Shown piece after piece: positions 1-9,967 of a stretch of DNA of 64,000 bases. Position 1 is the first letter of the stretch, and the number at the start of each line of letters is the position of its first letter. The notes below the pieces were generated by a model that was not told the origin of the DNA, ran no database searches, and saw only the letters and a program-made list of their open reading frames with translations. The stretch is from Chitinophagaceae bacterium UBA4857 (GTDB taxonomy: Bacteria > Bacteroidota > Bacteroidia > Chitinophagales > Chitinophagaceae), in the NCBI GenBank assembly GCA_002399735.1, contig DHEF01000017.1, forward strand, positions 19,163 to 83,162, in the 5' to 3' direction. Both the position numbers and the translations under genes were made by a program.

Positions 1-40
1 TTGTAACGAATAGCCCGACCCGAAGGGGCACCCCCTAATT
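1..40 (-). repeat. Family B intergenic repeat, partial copy
   Basis: On the minus strand this reads as a GC-rich hairpin, GGGTGCCCC-TTC-GGGTCGGGCT, followed by ATTCG. The same core appears near 28.23 kb and 36.83 kb. It lies immediately downstream of the stop codon of the large secreted protein, so it could end that transcript, but there is no clean T-run. It is cut off by the window edge. Confidence 0.6.
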
Positions 41-63
41 ATCTTTCAATTGTGCAATTTTGT

Positions 64-3000
64 TTAATGCTTAACAATTTGAACGGTTCTTGGTTTTTCT
101 CCATCAATACCAGCAATTTGAACAAAATAAACACCAGGTGCTAATTTGTCGCCTAATGACAGGCTTTGTTGCCAAATACCACTTCTTACATTTGCATAAT
201 TATTTATTAAAATATTTCTTCCTGTTGCATCTCTAACAACGAGTGTAAATTTAGAAACATCTTTAGTAAATCCAACCCTAACATTAATGTTATTTTTGAA
301 AGGGTTAGGATATGCTTCAATATTTGTTGATTTTAACTCATTTACAAGCTGCGATGACCTTGTATTGTTAGCGCTAAGGACTTCCTCTAGCTTATTTAAC
401 TCGGTAGTTTCATTTCCTGAAGAGAATCTACCTTGTGTGATAAGCTGATTGCCATCTAATTGTTGTTCTAATGACTCAGGAGATACCATTCCGTTAACCG
501 ATATACTATTAATAAAGGCATACATACTGGTAGTAGTAAACCAAATAGATATTGTTCCGGTAGAGTCTGGTTTTAATGCATTGATAGAAACCGTATTGCT
601 AGTATTATTCATACCCTCTATGGAAACTCTATCGCTGCCAACCCAGAACTGACTAACAGAACTGTAACCAAAGGACGAGCCGGCAAAGAATACGAAATTA
701 TAAAGATGGGATCTGTTAAGACCACTTATAGTAAAGTTAGCCGTATCACCAGCCGCAACATAATATACTGTTCTCATTACATTATCAGGAACTGCGCCTG
801 AGTTATTACCAGTGTTCATACCAAAACCATCATGGAAACTGGTAAAGTTTCTAAGTACATTAAAGTTTATACCAGTGCTTTGATTTTGCATGTTAACCAT
901 GTTTTCGAAAGTATAACCGCCATAGGTTAATGTATTTAAGTTGTTCCAAGGAGCAGCCTCTGAAATAGCAGCTTGAGAGTTTAAATTAAGATTAACAGTA
1001 TATGTAACTGTAGAAGCACCAACATAAGGAGTAAACTCAGAATAAACACCATTGTTTACTGATCTTACTTTATAGAAGTAAGTACTTGCTGTAGCTAATC
1101 CATCATCTGTAAATGTTCTGATGTTATTAGCAACAGTACTACGTAAAGTATAGGTACCATTTGGTGTTGAACTTCTCCAGATTTCGAAACCGGTTCTGGT
1201 TTGACCATCTTCTGCCTGCCAGTTTAATCTGGTTTGAGTAGCAGAGATACCGTTACCCTTCAGGTTTGTTGGAGGGTTAAATACATAAACGCTGTTTGGA
1301 CCATCGTAAGCAATTATTTGCATACCATTGATAATACAGAATCCTGCTCCAGCTGCTTTAGTAAGTGATACTACAATATTGCCAGAAGCATCAGCGGTTA
1401 AACCATTTAAGCGAACTGTATTTTGTACATTATTAGCCGCATCCAACGAAACTGTTTTGCCACCGGCTGCATAATTAGTAATTAATGACCCTGATTGTGC
1501 TTGTTGTGCCGCTGTCCATGGATAGCCGGCATGCATAATAAAGCTATACTTTTTATTTGGCGATAATCCTGAAACCCTGAATTGATAAGGACTTGTATTA
1601 GAACCGAAATAAATAGATCTTAAAACATTATCAGGGAAAACGCCACTATTATTACCCGTTGTAACACCATTAGAATAAGTGCCGGTGAAAGCATTTAATA
1701 ATGTTACACTAGTAGTAGTTGTAGCACCGCTTAAATCTTTTAAACTACCCACTGTAGCGCCATTTGTAGGAGCACTGTTAAAGTTATTCCAAGGGGCTGC
1801 TTGCGGTAAAGTTTGATTAAAGTTTACATTAATTGTAGTAGCATTTTTTCCTGTTACCAAAATGCTGAAAGTTTTACTATCTGTACCACCGAAATTATCT
1901 GTTGCAACTATGGTAGCGCTATATGTTCCTAAATGATCGATACCAGGATTAATGGTAAGTGAAGCAGTTGTAGCACTTGTTGTTGAAATTGTTGCAAAAG
2001 ACGGCAAATTAGTAGAGGTATATGTAATAGTAGTTCCAAGGTCTGACGTTGCTGCTAAGTTATAGATAGCAACAGAATCGTTCTTAAGATCTTTATTAGT
2101 AATAGCAGGTAAACTTACTACTGTTACTGGTGCAACAGGCGTAGTTACACTGATTTCATTTGAGTAGGCAGAGAAGCCACCCTCATTCTGTGCCCTAACT
2201 TTAAAGAAATAACTAGTGTTAGGTTGTAAGTTAACATCAGTATAAGATTGACTGTTTGGTGCTACAGTTTTAACTAATTCATAATTGGCATTGTTGTTTA
2301 ATGAATGCCAAACTTCATAGTTTGAAACAGTTGCAGGAGCAGCCTGATTTGTCCAACTTAACGTAACACTAGTAGGGTTAACTGCAGAGGTTGTTAAGTT
2401 AATAGGTGCGGCAGGTAAAGCTGGTAACGCTAAAGTAGTTGCATTAACCAATGGCTCACCCAAAACAGCATTTGGAATAAGCTGTTTAGTAATAGTTGAG
2501 CTAGAATATCTTACTTCCAAAGTTTCGCCACCGTCTCTTTCAAAGAAAGTTACAAAAATCGGATAAACGCCAGGAGTTAGATATATAGTACCAGACGCTT
2601 CGACAGCACCATGTAAGCCATCGTTATTTACAACAGTGCCGGCATTATTAAACGTTCCAATATATAATTTAGATCCATCATCAGATGTGGTATAGAAAGT
2701 ATATGTATTAGCTTCTGAGATAGTTATATAACTTGAAAATTTATACTGAAAATTATCGTTACGGTCTCTTGTTGAAATATCAAAATTGTTACTTCTACCT
2801 GTCTTCTTAGGAGTACGGGTATTGAAATCAGGCAATACAGAAAGATTATTTATTTCATAATAATTATACTGAACAGCCAGTTGTGCAGCTTTATCAAACG
2901 CTGATCCACCATTATTATTAATTGCTTTTACACGATAATAGTAGGTAGTTGATGCCTCTAATGAAGAATCTTTGTAAGAAGTAGTTCCTGCAGCAACAGT

Positions 3001-5559
3001 AGCAAAAATGTTAAACGGACCAGCATTACTGGTAGATCGGTACAACTCGAAAGCTGTTTCATTATTACTATTATCGTTCCAGCTTAAATTAATTTTTTTA
3101 GCACTTGCAGCTGTAGCTACTAAATTAGAAGGTGCGGCTGGTACTGAGCCGGGAGCCGATACCTCTTGTACAAATGCACTGTTTGGAATAGAAATAAAGC
3201 TGCCTCCACTTTGTGGCGTTCTCCACGATACTTCCATTACTTCACCACCACCTTGCTCATAGAACGTTATAGCAATTGGGTAAACACCAGCCGTTAAAGT
3301 TCTGGTTCCGTCAACACTTTGGGTGCCGTGTAACCCATCATTATTAACCAGCGCTGTAGCACTAAAACCGTAAGGAGATGCTGTACTACCTAAATTACCT
3401 AAGTACAGTTTACTTCCATCATCAGAAGATGTACGGAAAGTATAAGAACCTGTTACCGGAATTTTAATAAACCCTTCCCATAAGTACGCGAAGTTATCAT
3501 CCTGTACTCTGTTGGTAATAGAAACATTAGGCATATTACCTGTGGCAACTGGTGTTAAAGTAGCAAAATTTGGTAAGTTATTCCATGTACCAGTGAAAGT
3601 ATAGTGTTTGTAGTTTAAACCGCTGAATGCTGCTATAGCGGTAACTTGATTACTAGGAGAAGACAAATTACCTGCTAAGTCTCTGGCAACAAGAACAAAA
3701 TTATTTACAACACCTGTTGTTAAATTATATACGTTGAAAGTAGTTTTATCGCCAGGAATTGTATAAGCAACAATACCATTTACATACAAGTCATAGTTCT
3801 TAATGGCCGCATCATCTGTAGAAGCTTCCCAAACCAACTCAACTGAAGATTGAGAGATCATGCCACTTCTTAAATTAGCTGGAGGGGTTGGCTTAATATT
3901 ATCAGAGAGTGTTAATGCACTGGCAACAGCAGAAGCCGATGAACCCGCTGTAGCATTAATAGCCCTCACTTTATAAAAGTATCTTACATTAGGTTGCAAA
4001 TTGTTAACAATAAATGAATCAACCCTGGTATTTGCAAATCCTATTAATTGATAAGGTCCGTCATTAGCTAGAGCCTGATAAATTTCAAACGCTGTTTCAA
4101 CATTTCCAGAAGGTGCTTGCAAATCCCACTTAACTCTTACCTGAGTTTGCGACAATGCCTGCGCACTAAGGTTTGAAGCGGCAGGAGGAGCATTAGGACC
4201 ACTGGCACTTACCACGTTAAATATTTCCGAGAAACTGCTGGAACAACCATATTGCTCTGATACTCTTACCTGATAAGACCCTACACCAACACCAGTTAAT
4301 TTATTTGAAGTACTTGACAGCGTAGTAGTAGGATTAAGTGTTTGCCAAACATAGCTTGTATATCCTGTAGGCACTTCTAAATCTACTGAAGTCTTGCCAT
4401 CTAATGAAGGCAACACATTGCTGGCTAAACCAGATACATTAATATTTGGTGAAACTGTTGCAGCCTTATATACAATTTTAACAGGAGTAGGTGACCAAAC
4501 CGACCACTCTCCGTTATACTGTATTCTACATTCGTATGTACCTGTATCAACAGCTTGTATTGTATTACCGGTACCAGCTAAATTTACACCATTTCTTCTC
4601 CATTGATACCCTGCAAAACCAGGAGTAACGCCTATTGTAACATTAATGTTATCACCCGGACAAAACTCTGTTCTTCCATATCTTGGCCAAGGGTTTGCTT
4701 TGTGCGCATTTCTTAAAAAGGGAAAATAGTCCGGTAACGCCCAAAAGTCGTTCCACACGCCGTGACCTAAATTTGGAAAAAAGTTGTGTTTATAATTAGC
4801 TCCTTGTGTACTCGCAGCATTAATAATTTGATTTACGGTATATGGAGAAGGCGCATTATCTAATCCTCCGTTTGAAATCCAAAAGCTATTATAAATAACC
4901 TCAGGAATATTATCGCGGTGTTGAATAGCACTACCACTCATTGGTAAAGATGCAGCTGTCAACGTTTTATTTCTCATCATAAAGTTCCAGGTAGCACCAC
5001 CGCCACCAGAAAGGCCGTTTACCATTATTCTAAACGGATCAACATTCACCTGCGGAACAAGGAAGTTTCTAATTAAATTAGCCAATACGTCTAACTGGCC
5101 ATCACTCCATCCACCAGAAGCAGAACTGGTTTGAGGATATAATAAAAAACCATTAAAGCTGCCATTATCTACAGCATTAGAGTGTGTCTGTCCACCATGG
5201 AACAGCTGAAATTCATTGTCGTATATAGTACCTTTTTCACCTACACCGTGAAAAAACAACAATAACGGGTATTTGGTACCCGGTGCATCAGTAGTATAGG
5301 TTTTAGGATATTTTAAACGGAATGCAATGCCATTGTAATAATAGCATTTGAATGAAGAAGTGTTCCATCCTAACCGTTGCGACTTAACCCATTTACCAAC
5401 TGTATTTCCAGCAGGCAAACTAGGCGGCGCACTAGGATTGTACACAACAATTGGATCATTCGGGTCAAATACCTGTGCACCGGCATATTGACACACCACC
5501 AACATTAAAACCCAAAAAAACATGAGTTTAACTACAACCTTCCCAAGCAGAGTTTTCAT
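64..5559 (-). CDS. Secreted multidomain esterase-like protein with type IX sorting domain
   Basis: An 1831-residue secreted protein. A signal peptide (about 1-29, ending YAGAQ) is followed by an alpha/beta-hydrolase domain (about 50-290) resembling PHB depolymerase/esterase LpqC-type enzymes. Its visible triad is S184 in GLSGG, D234 and H266. Then come an Ig-like segment, several fibronectin type III domains, two PA14 domains (about 650-795 and 905-1035, each with SSDDGSKLY or TSDDGSKLY), a cadherin-like segment, and two copies of an unfamiliar beta-rich module (about 1247-1415 and 1527-1690). The end (about 1745-1831, YPNPF then LAPGVYF) is a T9SS sorting domain, so it is probably exported by the type IX system and anchored or released at the surface. 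PA14 domains often bind carbohydrate, so a polysaccharide ester is a plausible substrate, but that is inference. The gene appears monocistronic. Confidence 0.88.
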   Translation of the reverse strand: MKTLLGKVVVKLMFFWVLMLVVCQYAGAQVFDPNDPIVVYNPSAPPSLPAGNTVGKWVKSQRLGWNTSSFKCYYYNGIAFRLKYPKTYTTDAPGTKYPLLLFFHGVGEKGTIYDNEFQLFHGGQTHSNAVDNGSFNGFLLYPQTSSASGGWSDGQLDVLANLIRNFLVPQVNVDPFRIMVNGLSGGGGATWNFMMRNKTLTAASLPMSGSAIQHRDNIPEVIYNSFWISNGGLDNAPSPYTVNQIINAASTQGANYKHNFFPNLGHGVWNDFWALPDYFPFLRNAHKANPWPRYGRTEFCPGDNINVTIGVTPGFAGYQWRRNGVNLAGTGNTIQAVDTGTYECRIQYNGEWSVWSPTPVKIVYKAATVSPNINVSGLASNVLPSLDGKTSVDLEVPTGYTSYVWQTLNPTTTLSSTSNKLTGVGVGSYQVRVSEQYGCSSSFSEIFNVVSASGPNAPPAASNLSAQALSQTQVRVKWDLQAPSGNVETAFEIYQALANDGPYQLIGFANTRVDSFIVNNLQPNVRYFYKVRAINATAGSSASAVASALTLSDNIKPTPPANLRSGMISQSSVELVWEASTDDAAIKNYDLYVNGIVAYTIPGDKTTFNVYNLTTGVVNNFVLVARDLAGNLSSPSNQVTAIAAFSGLNYKHYTFTGTWNNLPNFATLTPVATGNMPNVSITNRVQDDNFAYLWEGFIKIPVTGSYTFRTSSDDGSKLYLGNLGSTASPYGFSATALVNNDGLHGTQSVDGTRTLTAGVYPIAITFYEQGGGEVMEVSWRTPQSGGSFISIPNSAFVQEVSAPGSVPAAPSNLVATAASAKKINLSWNDNSNNETAFELYRSTSNAGPFNIFATVAAGTTSYKDSSLEASTTYYYRVKAINNNGGSAFDKAAQLAVQYNYYEINNLSVLPDFNTRTPKKTGRSNNFDISTRDRNDNFQYKFSSYITISEANTYTFYTTSDDGSKLYIGTFNNAGTVVNNDGLHGAVEASGTIYLTPGVYPIFVTFFERDGGETLEVRYSSSTITKQLIPNAVLGEPLVNATTLALPALPAAPINLTTSAVNPTSVTLSWTNQAAPATVSNYEVWHSLNNNANYELVKTVAPNSQSYTDVNLQPNTSYFFKVRAQNEGGFSAYSNEISVTTPVAPVTVVSLPAITNKDLKNDSVAIYNLAATSDLGTTITYTSTNLPSFATISTTSATTASLTINPGIDHLGTYSATIVATDNFGGTDSKTFSILVTGKNATTINVNFNQTLPQAAPWNNFNSAPTNGATVGSLKDLSGATTTTSVTLLNAFTGTYSNGVTTGNNSGVFPDNVLRSIYFGSNTSPYQFRVSGLSPNKKYSFIMHAGYPWTAAQQAQSGSLITNYAAGGKTVSLDAANNVQNTVRLNGLTADASGNIVVSLTKAAGAGFCIINGMQIIAYDGPNSVYVFNPPTNLKGNGISATQTRLNWQAEDGQTRTGFEIWRSSTPNGTYTLRSTVANNIRTFTDDGLATASTYFYKVRSVNNGVYSEFTPYVGASTVTYTVNLNLNSQAAISEAAPWNNLNTLTYGGYTFENMVNMQNQSTGINFNVLRNFTSFHDGFGMNTGNNSGAVPDNVMRTVYYVAAGDTANFTISGLNRSHLYNFVFFAGSSFGYSSVSQFWVGSDRVSIEGMNNTSNTVSINALKPDSTGTISIWFTTTSMYAFINSISVNGMVSPESLEQQLDGNQLITQGRFSSGNETTELNKLEEVLSANNTRSSQLVNELKSTNIEAYPNPFKNNINVRVGFTKDVSKFTLVVRDATGRNILINNYANVRSGIWQQSLSLGDKLAPGVYFVQIAGIDGEKPRTVQIVKH

Positions 5560-5778
5560 TGTAAAAAATTTATATATTATAAGGTTTAGAGACTTGCCCT
5601 AAAGTTTTTGCTTAACAGGAATAGTAGATTAAGTGTATAGTGGAATTAATAGGATTACTTAGGATTCTAAGTAAATAGAGTATTTCTAAGAAGAATTGGT
5701 AGGAGATTCAGTGGTATTGAATAAGGCTTGTATTACACAAAATATGCAATAATAAACGAAAGTATAACTTTTTTTTAA

Positions 5779-6885
5779 TTAAAAAAATCTTTTTACACGC
5801 CACATGGGCACCTCAACAAGTTTGTGTACAATATATACAACCGGAATAGTAATAAAGAAAGCGATTATAACACAATATAACTTGCTCAGATTTACATGAT
5901 TATTCATTTCAAAAAAATAATCGTAAAACAAATTATTACTGATTATTTGTATTGGTAAATGAAAAATATAAATACTGTATGACATTATCCCAAGCTGCTT
6001 AAACACTTTTAAGTTAAATAAATACTTCAATTTCAATAACCTGTCTTTACAAAGGGTTAACACAATTAAACCTGCAAAAAATATATCAACCAGTGTATAG
6101 TTTATCATGTAATTAAGCGAATACTCCATATGCATTGTTTTGGCCAATATAAAAACTATAACCGATCCAATACCTGCAATTACTGTAACAGGGATTGTTA
6201 ATCTTTCCAACACGCTTTTATTCGTTCTAACTAAAACCGCAATTATGGCACCTAATACAATCCCTTCCATGCGGGCAAATGTGGCTACATATTGAAAAGG
6301 TGGTACAAAGCCCATGTTCAACCCTACATTCCTAAAAATTAAACTGAAGAAGAAAAGAAAAACGCAAAAACGAATAAGGTTGTTTTTTGAAAATAAAAAA
6401 ACAATAAATGGCCACATAATATAAAACTGTTCTTCAATGGCCAACGACCAATAATGGCTCAATCCTTTCATTGCTGGCCACCCTTCTACCGAAAAAAGCC
6501 AGTTCTGAATATATAACCAAAACCAAACCTGATGTTCACGTTGATAAGTAACATCCATCCATGCAGTAGGTAACAGAAAAAGAAAAATAATTAAACTTAA
6601 ATAGTAGATGGGAAATACTCGAAAAATTCTTCTAAAAATGAAACTTTTAAAGTAATTAGCCTTTCCTTTTGTATCCAACAAAATGCCGGTAATAAGAAAG
6701 CCGCTCATTACAAAAAACATTTCCATAAAAACCCAAGAACCAATGAAGTATTTAGGAAAGTAATGAGCAAGTACAACAAACAAAATCCCTACACCCCGCC
6801 AGCCGTCAAATTCTTTAACGTACTTACCCGGAACGTAGGTAATTTCAATCCCTTTTTTATACTCCTTCGATATACCAAAATCCAT
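5779..6885 (-). CDS. Acyltransferase family 3 membrane protein
   Basis: A 368-residue integral membrane protein of the acyltransferase-3 (OafA/YrhL) family, which transfers acetyl or other acyl groups to surface sugars. The conserved N-terminal arginine and histidine are in GWRGVGILFVVLAHYF (H41), followed by FFVMSGFLITG. About ten hydrophobic segments follow, as expected. It is the last gene of a minus-strand exopolysaccharide cluster and starts 26 nt after the methyltransferase stop, so it probably decorates the product of that cluster. The target sugar cannot be read from sequence. Confidence 0.88.
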   Translation of the reverse strand: MDFGISKEYKKGIEITYVPGKYVKEFDGWRGVGILFVVLAHYFPKYFIGSWVFMEMFFVMSGFLITGILLDTKGKANYFKSFIFRRIFRVFPIYYLSLIIFLFLLPTAWMDVTYQREHQVWFWLYIQNWLFSVEGWPAMKGLSHYWSLAIEEQFYIMWPFIVFLFSKNNLIRFCVFLFFFSLIFRNVGLNMGFVPPFQYVATFARMEGIVLGAIIAVLVRTNKSVLERLTIPVTVIAGIGSVIVFILAKTMHMEYSLNYMINYTLVDIFFAGLIVLTLCKDRLLKLKYLFNLKVFKQLGIMSYSIYIFHLPIQIISNNLFYDYFFEMNNHVNLSKLYCVIIAFFITIPVVYIVHKLVEVPMWRVKRFF

Positions 6886-6911
6886 TTCATGAAATATTTA
6901 TATAAAACAAC

Positions 6912-7667
6912 TTACTTTTTCTTCCAAACAGACAGAAAACCACCGGTAAAACTTAATGGTAAAATTTCTGCCACAGCACAATCCCACTTTTGCAAAAACT
7001 TAATCCTTTTAGTGATAAATGAGAAAGGAAAAACATCTTCAATAAAATTCGTTTTTGCCATTCTTTGTATTTCAAATTTATTGTCGCCAGCCAGCTTTTT
7101 TAATGATGACGTGGTAAAAAACTGAATATGCGTTAAGTCATCCGCATCAGACTGAACGGTTGTACCCGAGTAATTCAGTCCCTTCTTTAACTTCTGAATC
7201 AGCCTCCAGCCAAAACCATTATTTTTTTGTAATCTTATAATTGGTCTAGTTACAAATAATTCTCTTGGCCCCTTTCCATTTGGTACGGTAACAATTAATA
7301 CACCTGTAGGATGTAAAGATTCATTTAATGTTTTTAGCAAAACTCCCGGATCATTTAAATGTTCCAACACCTCGCTACAAATAATTGCATGATAACGATT
7401 TCCTTCTGCAACTAATTCTTCTGCACTTACCGCTTCAAATGTTACGTTAGTATATTTATTTAATGCTTTGGCTCTTTCAATTGTTTTTTCACTAATATCA
7501 ATGCCTTTAACTTTAAATCCAAAAGCACCCAGCCGTCTTGATATAACGCCATTACCGCAGCCTACGTCTAACACCTCAGCTCCACTCGGAAGCTGTTTAT
7601 TCAACACATCTACAATAAAATTTAAACGCTTTACATCAGCAACTCTTTCAAATTCCATTATCAACAT
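6912..7667 (-). CDS. Class I SAM-dependent methyltransferase
   Basis: A 251-residue Rossmann-fold methyltransferase. The SAM-binding motif I is EVLDVGCGNG (residues 31-40). An acidic residue ends the second strand (KVKGIDIS), and the motif IICSEVLEHL matches the UbiG/Methyltransf_11 type. Two starts are possible: ATG at 7667, or ATG three codons later at 7658 (MEFERV), which is closer to the conserved fold. It sits between a GT4 glycosyltransferase and an acyltransferase, which suggests methylation of a polysaccharide or lipid-linked sugar. The 179 nt gap to the upstream glycosyltransferase gene contains a family A repeat, so the operon may be interrupted there. Confidence 0.82.
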   Translation of the reverse strand: MLIMEFERVADVKRLNFIVDVLNKQLPSGAEVLDVGCGNGVISRRLGAFGFKVKGIDISEKTIERAKALNKYTNVTFEAVSAEELVAEGNRYHAIICSEVLEHLNDPGVLLKTLNESLHPTGVLIVTVPNGKGPRELFVTRPIIRLQKNNGFGWRLIQKLKKGLNYSGTTVQSDADDLTHIQFFTTSSLKKLAGDNKFEIQRMAKTNFIEDVFPFSFITKRIKFLQKWDCAVAEILPLSFTGGFLSVWKKK

Positions 7668-7694
7668 TTATATTTTTATCAAAAGTTTTTATCT

Positions 7695-7795
7695 ACCCGG
7701 CATCACTACTACTATCTTCGTCCCTTGCGTCGCACTCTTGTACTGCATTAATTCTATTGAGCACTATGCAATACCTTGCACTTTAATCAGGGTGT
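7695..7795 (-). repeat. Family A modular intergenic repeat, copy 1
   Basis: A simple form with no middle insert. Read on the minus strand it has CCCTGATTAAAGTGCAAGG, then the hairpin TATTGCAT...ATGCAGTA around CAATAGAATTA, then CAAGAGTGCGACGCAAGGGA, and ends GATGCCGGGTA. The same left and right arms recur at more than ten other gaps in the window. Confidence 0.85.
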
Positions 7796-7846
7796 ATTCT
7801 GGCAAGCATTTTTGCAGTATACTGCATCTTGGTAAAGCTTCCATTC

Positions 7847-8986
7847 TTAATTATTAACCAACTCGTCATATACACGTTCAATCTTCCTGGTCATACCAAC
7901 TGCTTCATACTTTTCGTTCACCGTTTTTATAGCGCCCGCTTCTAGCTTATTCCGCAGTTCTTTATTTTGGCTTAATAATAATATCTTTTCTTCCAAATTC
8001 CTAATCAAACCGTCAGTTTCTACCAGCAATCCATTTTCGCCATCCTTAATTACATCCTTGGATCCGTCTACATTTGTTGCTATTACACTTTTTCCCATAG
8101 CCATTGCTTCTAACAAGCCAATTGGTAATCCTTCCCATAAAGAAGGCAGTATGTATATATCCGCATTGGCAATTACATCCGGCACATCCAACCTAAAAGA
8201 CGAAAAAGTAACACTATTTTCTAATTGTTTTTCTTTCACAAATAACTCACCAGCCGCTTTTTCATCACCCTCACCTACCAGTAATAAATGAATATTATTA
8301 TTTTTCTTTACTACATTTTCAAATGCCTCTAACAAAGTAAGTGGTTGCTTATGTGATGTAAATCTTGCTAAAAAAAGCAACAATATTTTATCTTTTGGCA
8401 ACCCTAATTCTGCTCTTATGTCTTTAAATCTATTATCGGGGTTAAAACGCTTTTGATCAATACCGTTGTTAACAACGATAGATTCAAAATTTTTTAAATA
8501 ACGCTTACCCGTCGCTTTATTAGATTCTGATACCGAAATATTTCTACTGCTATACTTCGTCAAGATACCTTCACCAAACACTCTTAAACCTCTTACTACT
8601 TTACTCTGGTCCTGATGAAAAGACCACCCGTGAATAGTATACACAACCGGTATTTTCAATGCCTTGGCAGCCCATATTAGATTAGAATTTGCCCGGGAAC
8701 CGTGCGCATGAATAACATCAATTTGATGTATCTTTAAAAACGCCTTTATTTTGCTCCAGACAAATACATCAAATGCTTTGTTGGTTTCAATAATATGCGT
8801 TTCGATACCTTCAGCTTTAAGCTTATCAATCATTGGCCCGTCGGTAAAAGAAAGTACAACCGGGTAATATTTTTCTTTATCCAGGTTAGCAACCAATACT
8901 AATAAATGTGACTCACCTCCACCAATTAACCCCTGACGTATACATTCCAGCACCCGTACTTTCCTATTACCATTTTCCATACTCAT
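7847..8986 (-). CDS. Glycosyltransferase family 4 protein
   Basis: A 379-residue GT-B fold glycosyltransferase. The N-terminal domain begins VRVLECIRQGLIGGGESHL, typical of the acceptor-side glycine-rich loop. The C-terminal donor-binding domain has LLFLARFTSHKQP, LVGEGDE and EGLPIGLLEAMAMGKSVIA, giving the E-x7-E pattern of retaining GT4 enzymes. It likely adds a hexose to a growing undecaprenyl-linked oligosaccharide at the cytoplasmic face. It is 11 nt downstream of the GT2 gene, so the two are almost certainly co-transcribed. Donor and acceptor sugars are not predictable. Confidence 0.9.
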   Translation of the reverse strand: MSMENGNRKVRVLECIRQGLIGGGESHLLVLVANLDKEKYYPVVLSFTDGPMIDKLKAEGIETHIIETNKAFDVFVWSKIKAFLKIHQIDVIHAHGSRANSNLIWAAKALKIPVVYTIHGWSFHQDQSKVVRGLRVFGEGILTKYSSRNISVSESNKATGKRYLKNFESIVVNNGIDQKRFNPDNRFKDIRAELGLPKDKILLLFLARFTSHKQPLTLLEAFENVVKKNNNIHLLLVGEGDEKAAGELFVKEKQLENSVTFSSFRLDVPDVIANADIYILPSLWEGLPIGLLEAMAMGKSVIATNVDGSKDVIKDGENGLLVETDGLIRNLEEKILLLSQNKELRNKLEAGAIKTVNEKYEAVGMTRKIERVYDELVNN

Positions 8987-8997
8987 TACTCATGCAT

Positions 8998-9894
8998 TTA
9001 CTTGGCCATTGTTAATCCATTAAAAACCCCCTTGAAAAAATTTTTCAAATGACGGCCTTCTTTTTTTAATGCAAACATTAAACTAGACTTAGGCGTTGTT
9101 ACAAATAAAAAAAAGCTAATAAAAACAATATACTGTCCTAATGATGCATTTCTGCGCATTAGTAAAATTCTGTTTCGTGTATGATAGTAAACTTTAATAG
9201 GATTTTTTTTACCCACCGTAACTGATTCCTTATGGTATATTTTGGCCGAGGGTTCGTAGCTTATTTTATAGCCATGTTTTAAAATTCTAAAACTCCAGTC
9301 CCACTCTTCATAATACAAAAAAAAGTGAGGTGGAAACATACCCGTTTTTTCTATCACTTCACGTTTTACCATCATTGCACAGCCATGGGCGCCATTCGTA
9401 AAAGTCGGGGTATCATATGTGCCATCATCTTCCTGTAAACTACCTACTGCTGTAGTTCGGGCTGTAAACATATTCATGCTGTTAAAGCCGGCGTATTGAA
9501 TAGTGGTAGGTTTATCGTAAAAAACAATTTTAGGGCAGGTAACCCCTATAGTAGCATCGTTAAAAAAAGAAGTAAGTAGGTTTTCTAAAATATCCGGAGT
9601 AAGTATTGTATCATTATTAACTATAAAAATATAGTCGCCTTTTGCCTTTTGTATACCCCAATTATTCCCACCCGAAAAACCAAGGTTTTCTTTTGAACGA
9701 AAAACCTTGGTGTTCGGGTAATTATTTGTATTTATAACATCAGTTGGATCCTGGTCCGAGTTCATGTCACATACCAAAATCTCATAATTTTTGTATGTTA
9801 ATTTCTTAGATGATTCTAAAAAATCACAAGTAACCTCGGTAGTATTCCAATTGAGTGTAATAATTGACACCAATGGGGACACTGCTGTGTACAT
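8998..9894 (-). CDS. Glycosyltransferase family 2 protein
   Basis: A 298-residue GT-A fold enzyme of the rhamnosyltransferase-like type (WcaE/RfbN group). It opens with PLVSIITLNWN and has IFIVNNDTIL, where NND (93-95) occupies the metal-binding DxD position, as is usual in this subgroup. FFLYYEEWDWSFRI matches the conserved ED..W acceptor motif. A hydrophobic helix near the C-terminus could dock it to the membrane. It lies between the initiating sugar transferase and a GT4 enzyme in an exopolysaccharide cluster, so it probably adds the second or third sugar. Confidence 0.9.
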   Translation of the reverse strand: MYTAVSPLVSIITLNWNTTEVTCDFLESSKKLTYKNYEILVCDMNSDQDPTDVINTNNYPNTKVFRSKENLGFSGGNNWGIQKAKGDYIFIVNNDTILTPDILENLLTSFFNDATIGVTCPKIVFYDKPTTIQYAGFNSMNMFTARTTAVGSLQEDDGTYDTPTFTNGAHGCAMMVKREVIEKTGMFPPHFFLYYEEWDWSFRILKHGYKISYEPSAKIYHKESVTVGKKNPIKVYYHTRNRILLMRRNASLGQYIVFISFFLFVTTPKSSLMFALKKEGRHLKNFFKGVFNGLTMAK

Positions 9895-9967
9895 CAGAAT
9901 AAGGGTTTAGAATATAGTACGGAAAACACAAGTACAAGTATACATATTTGCAGGTTAAACTGCAATA

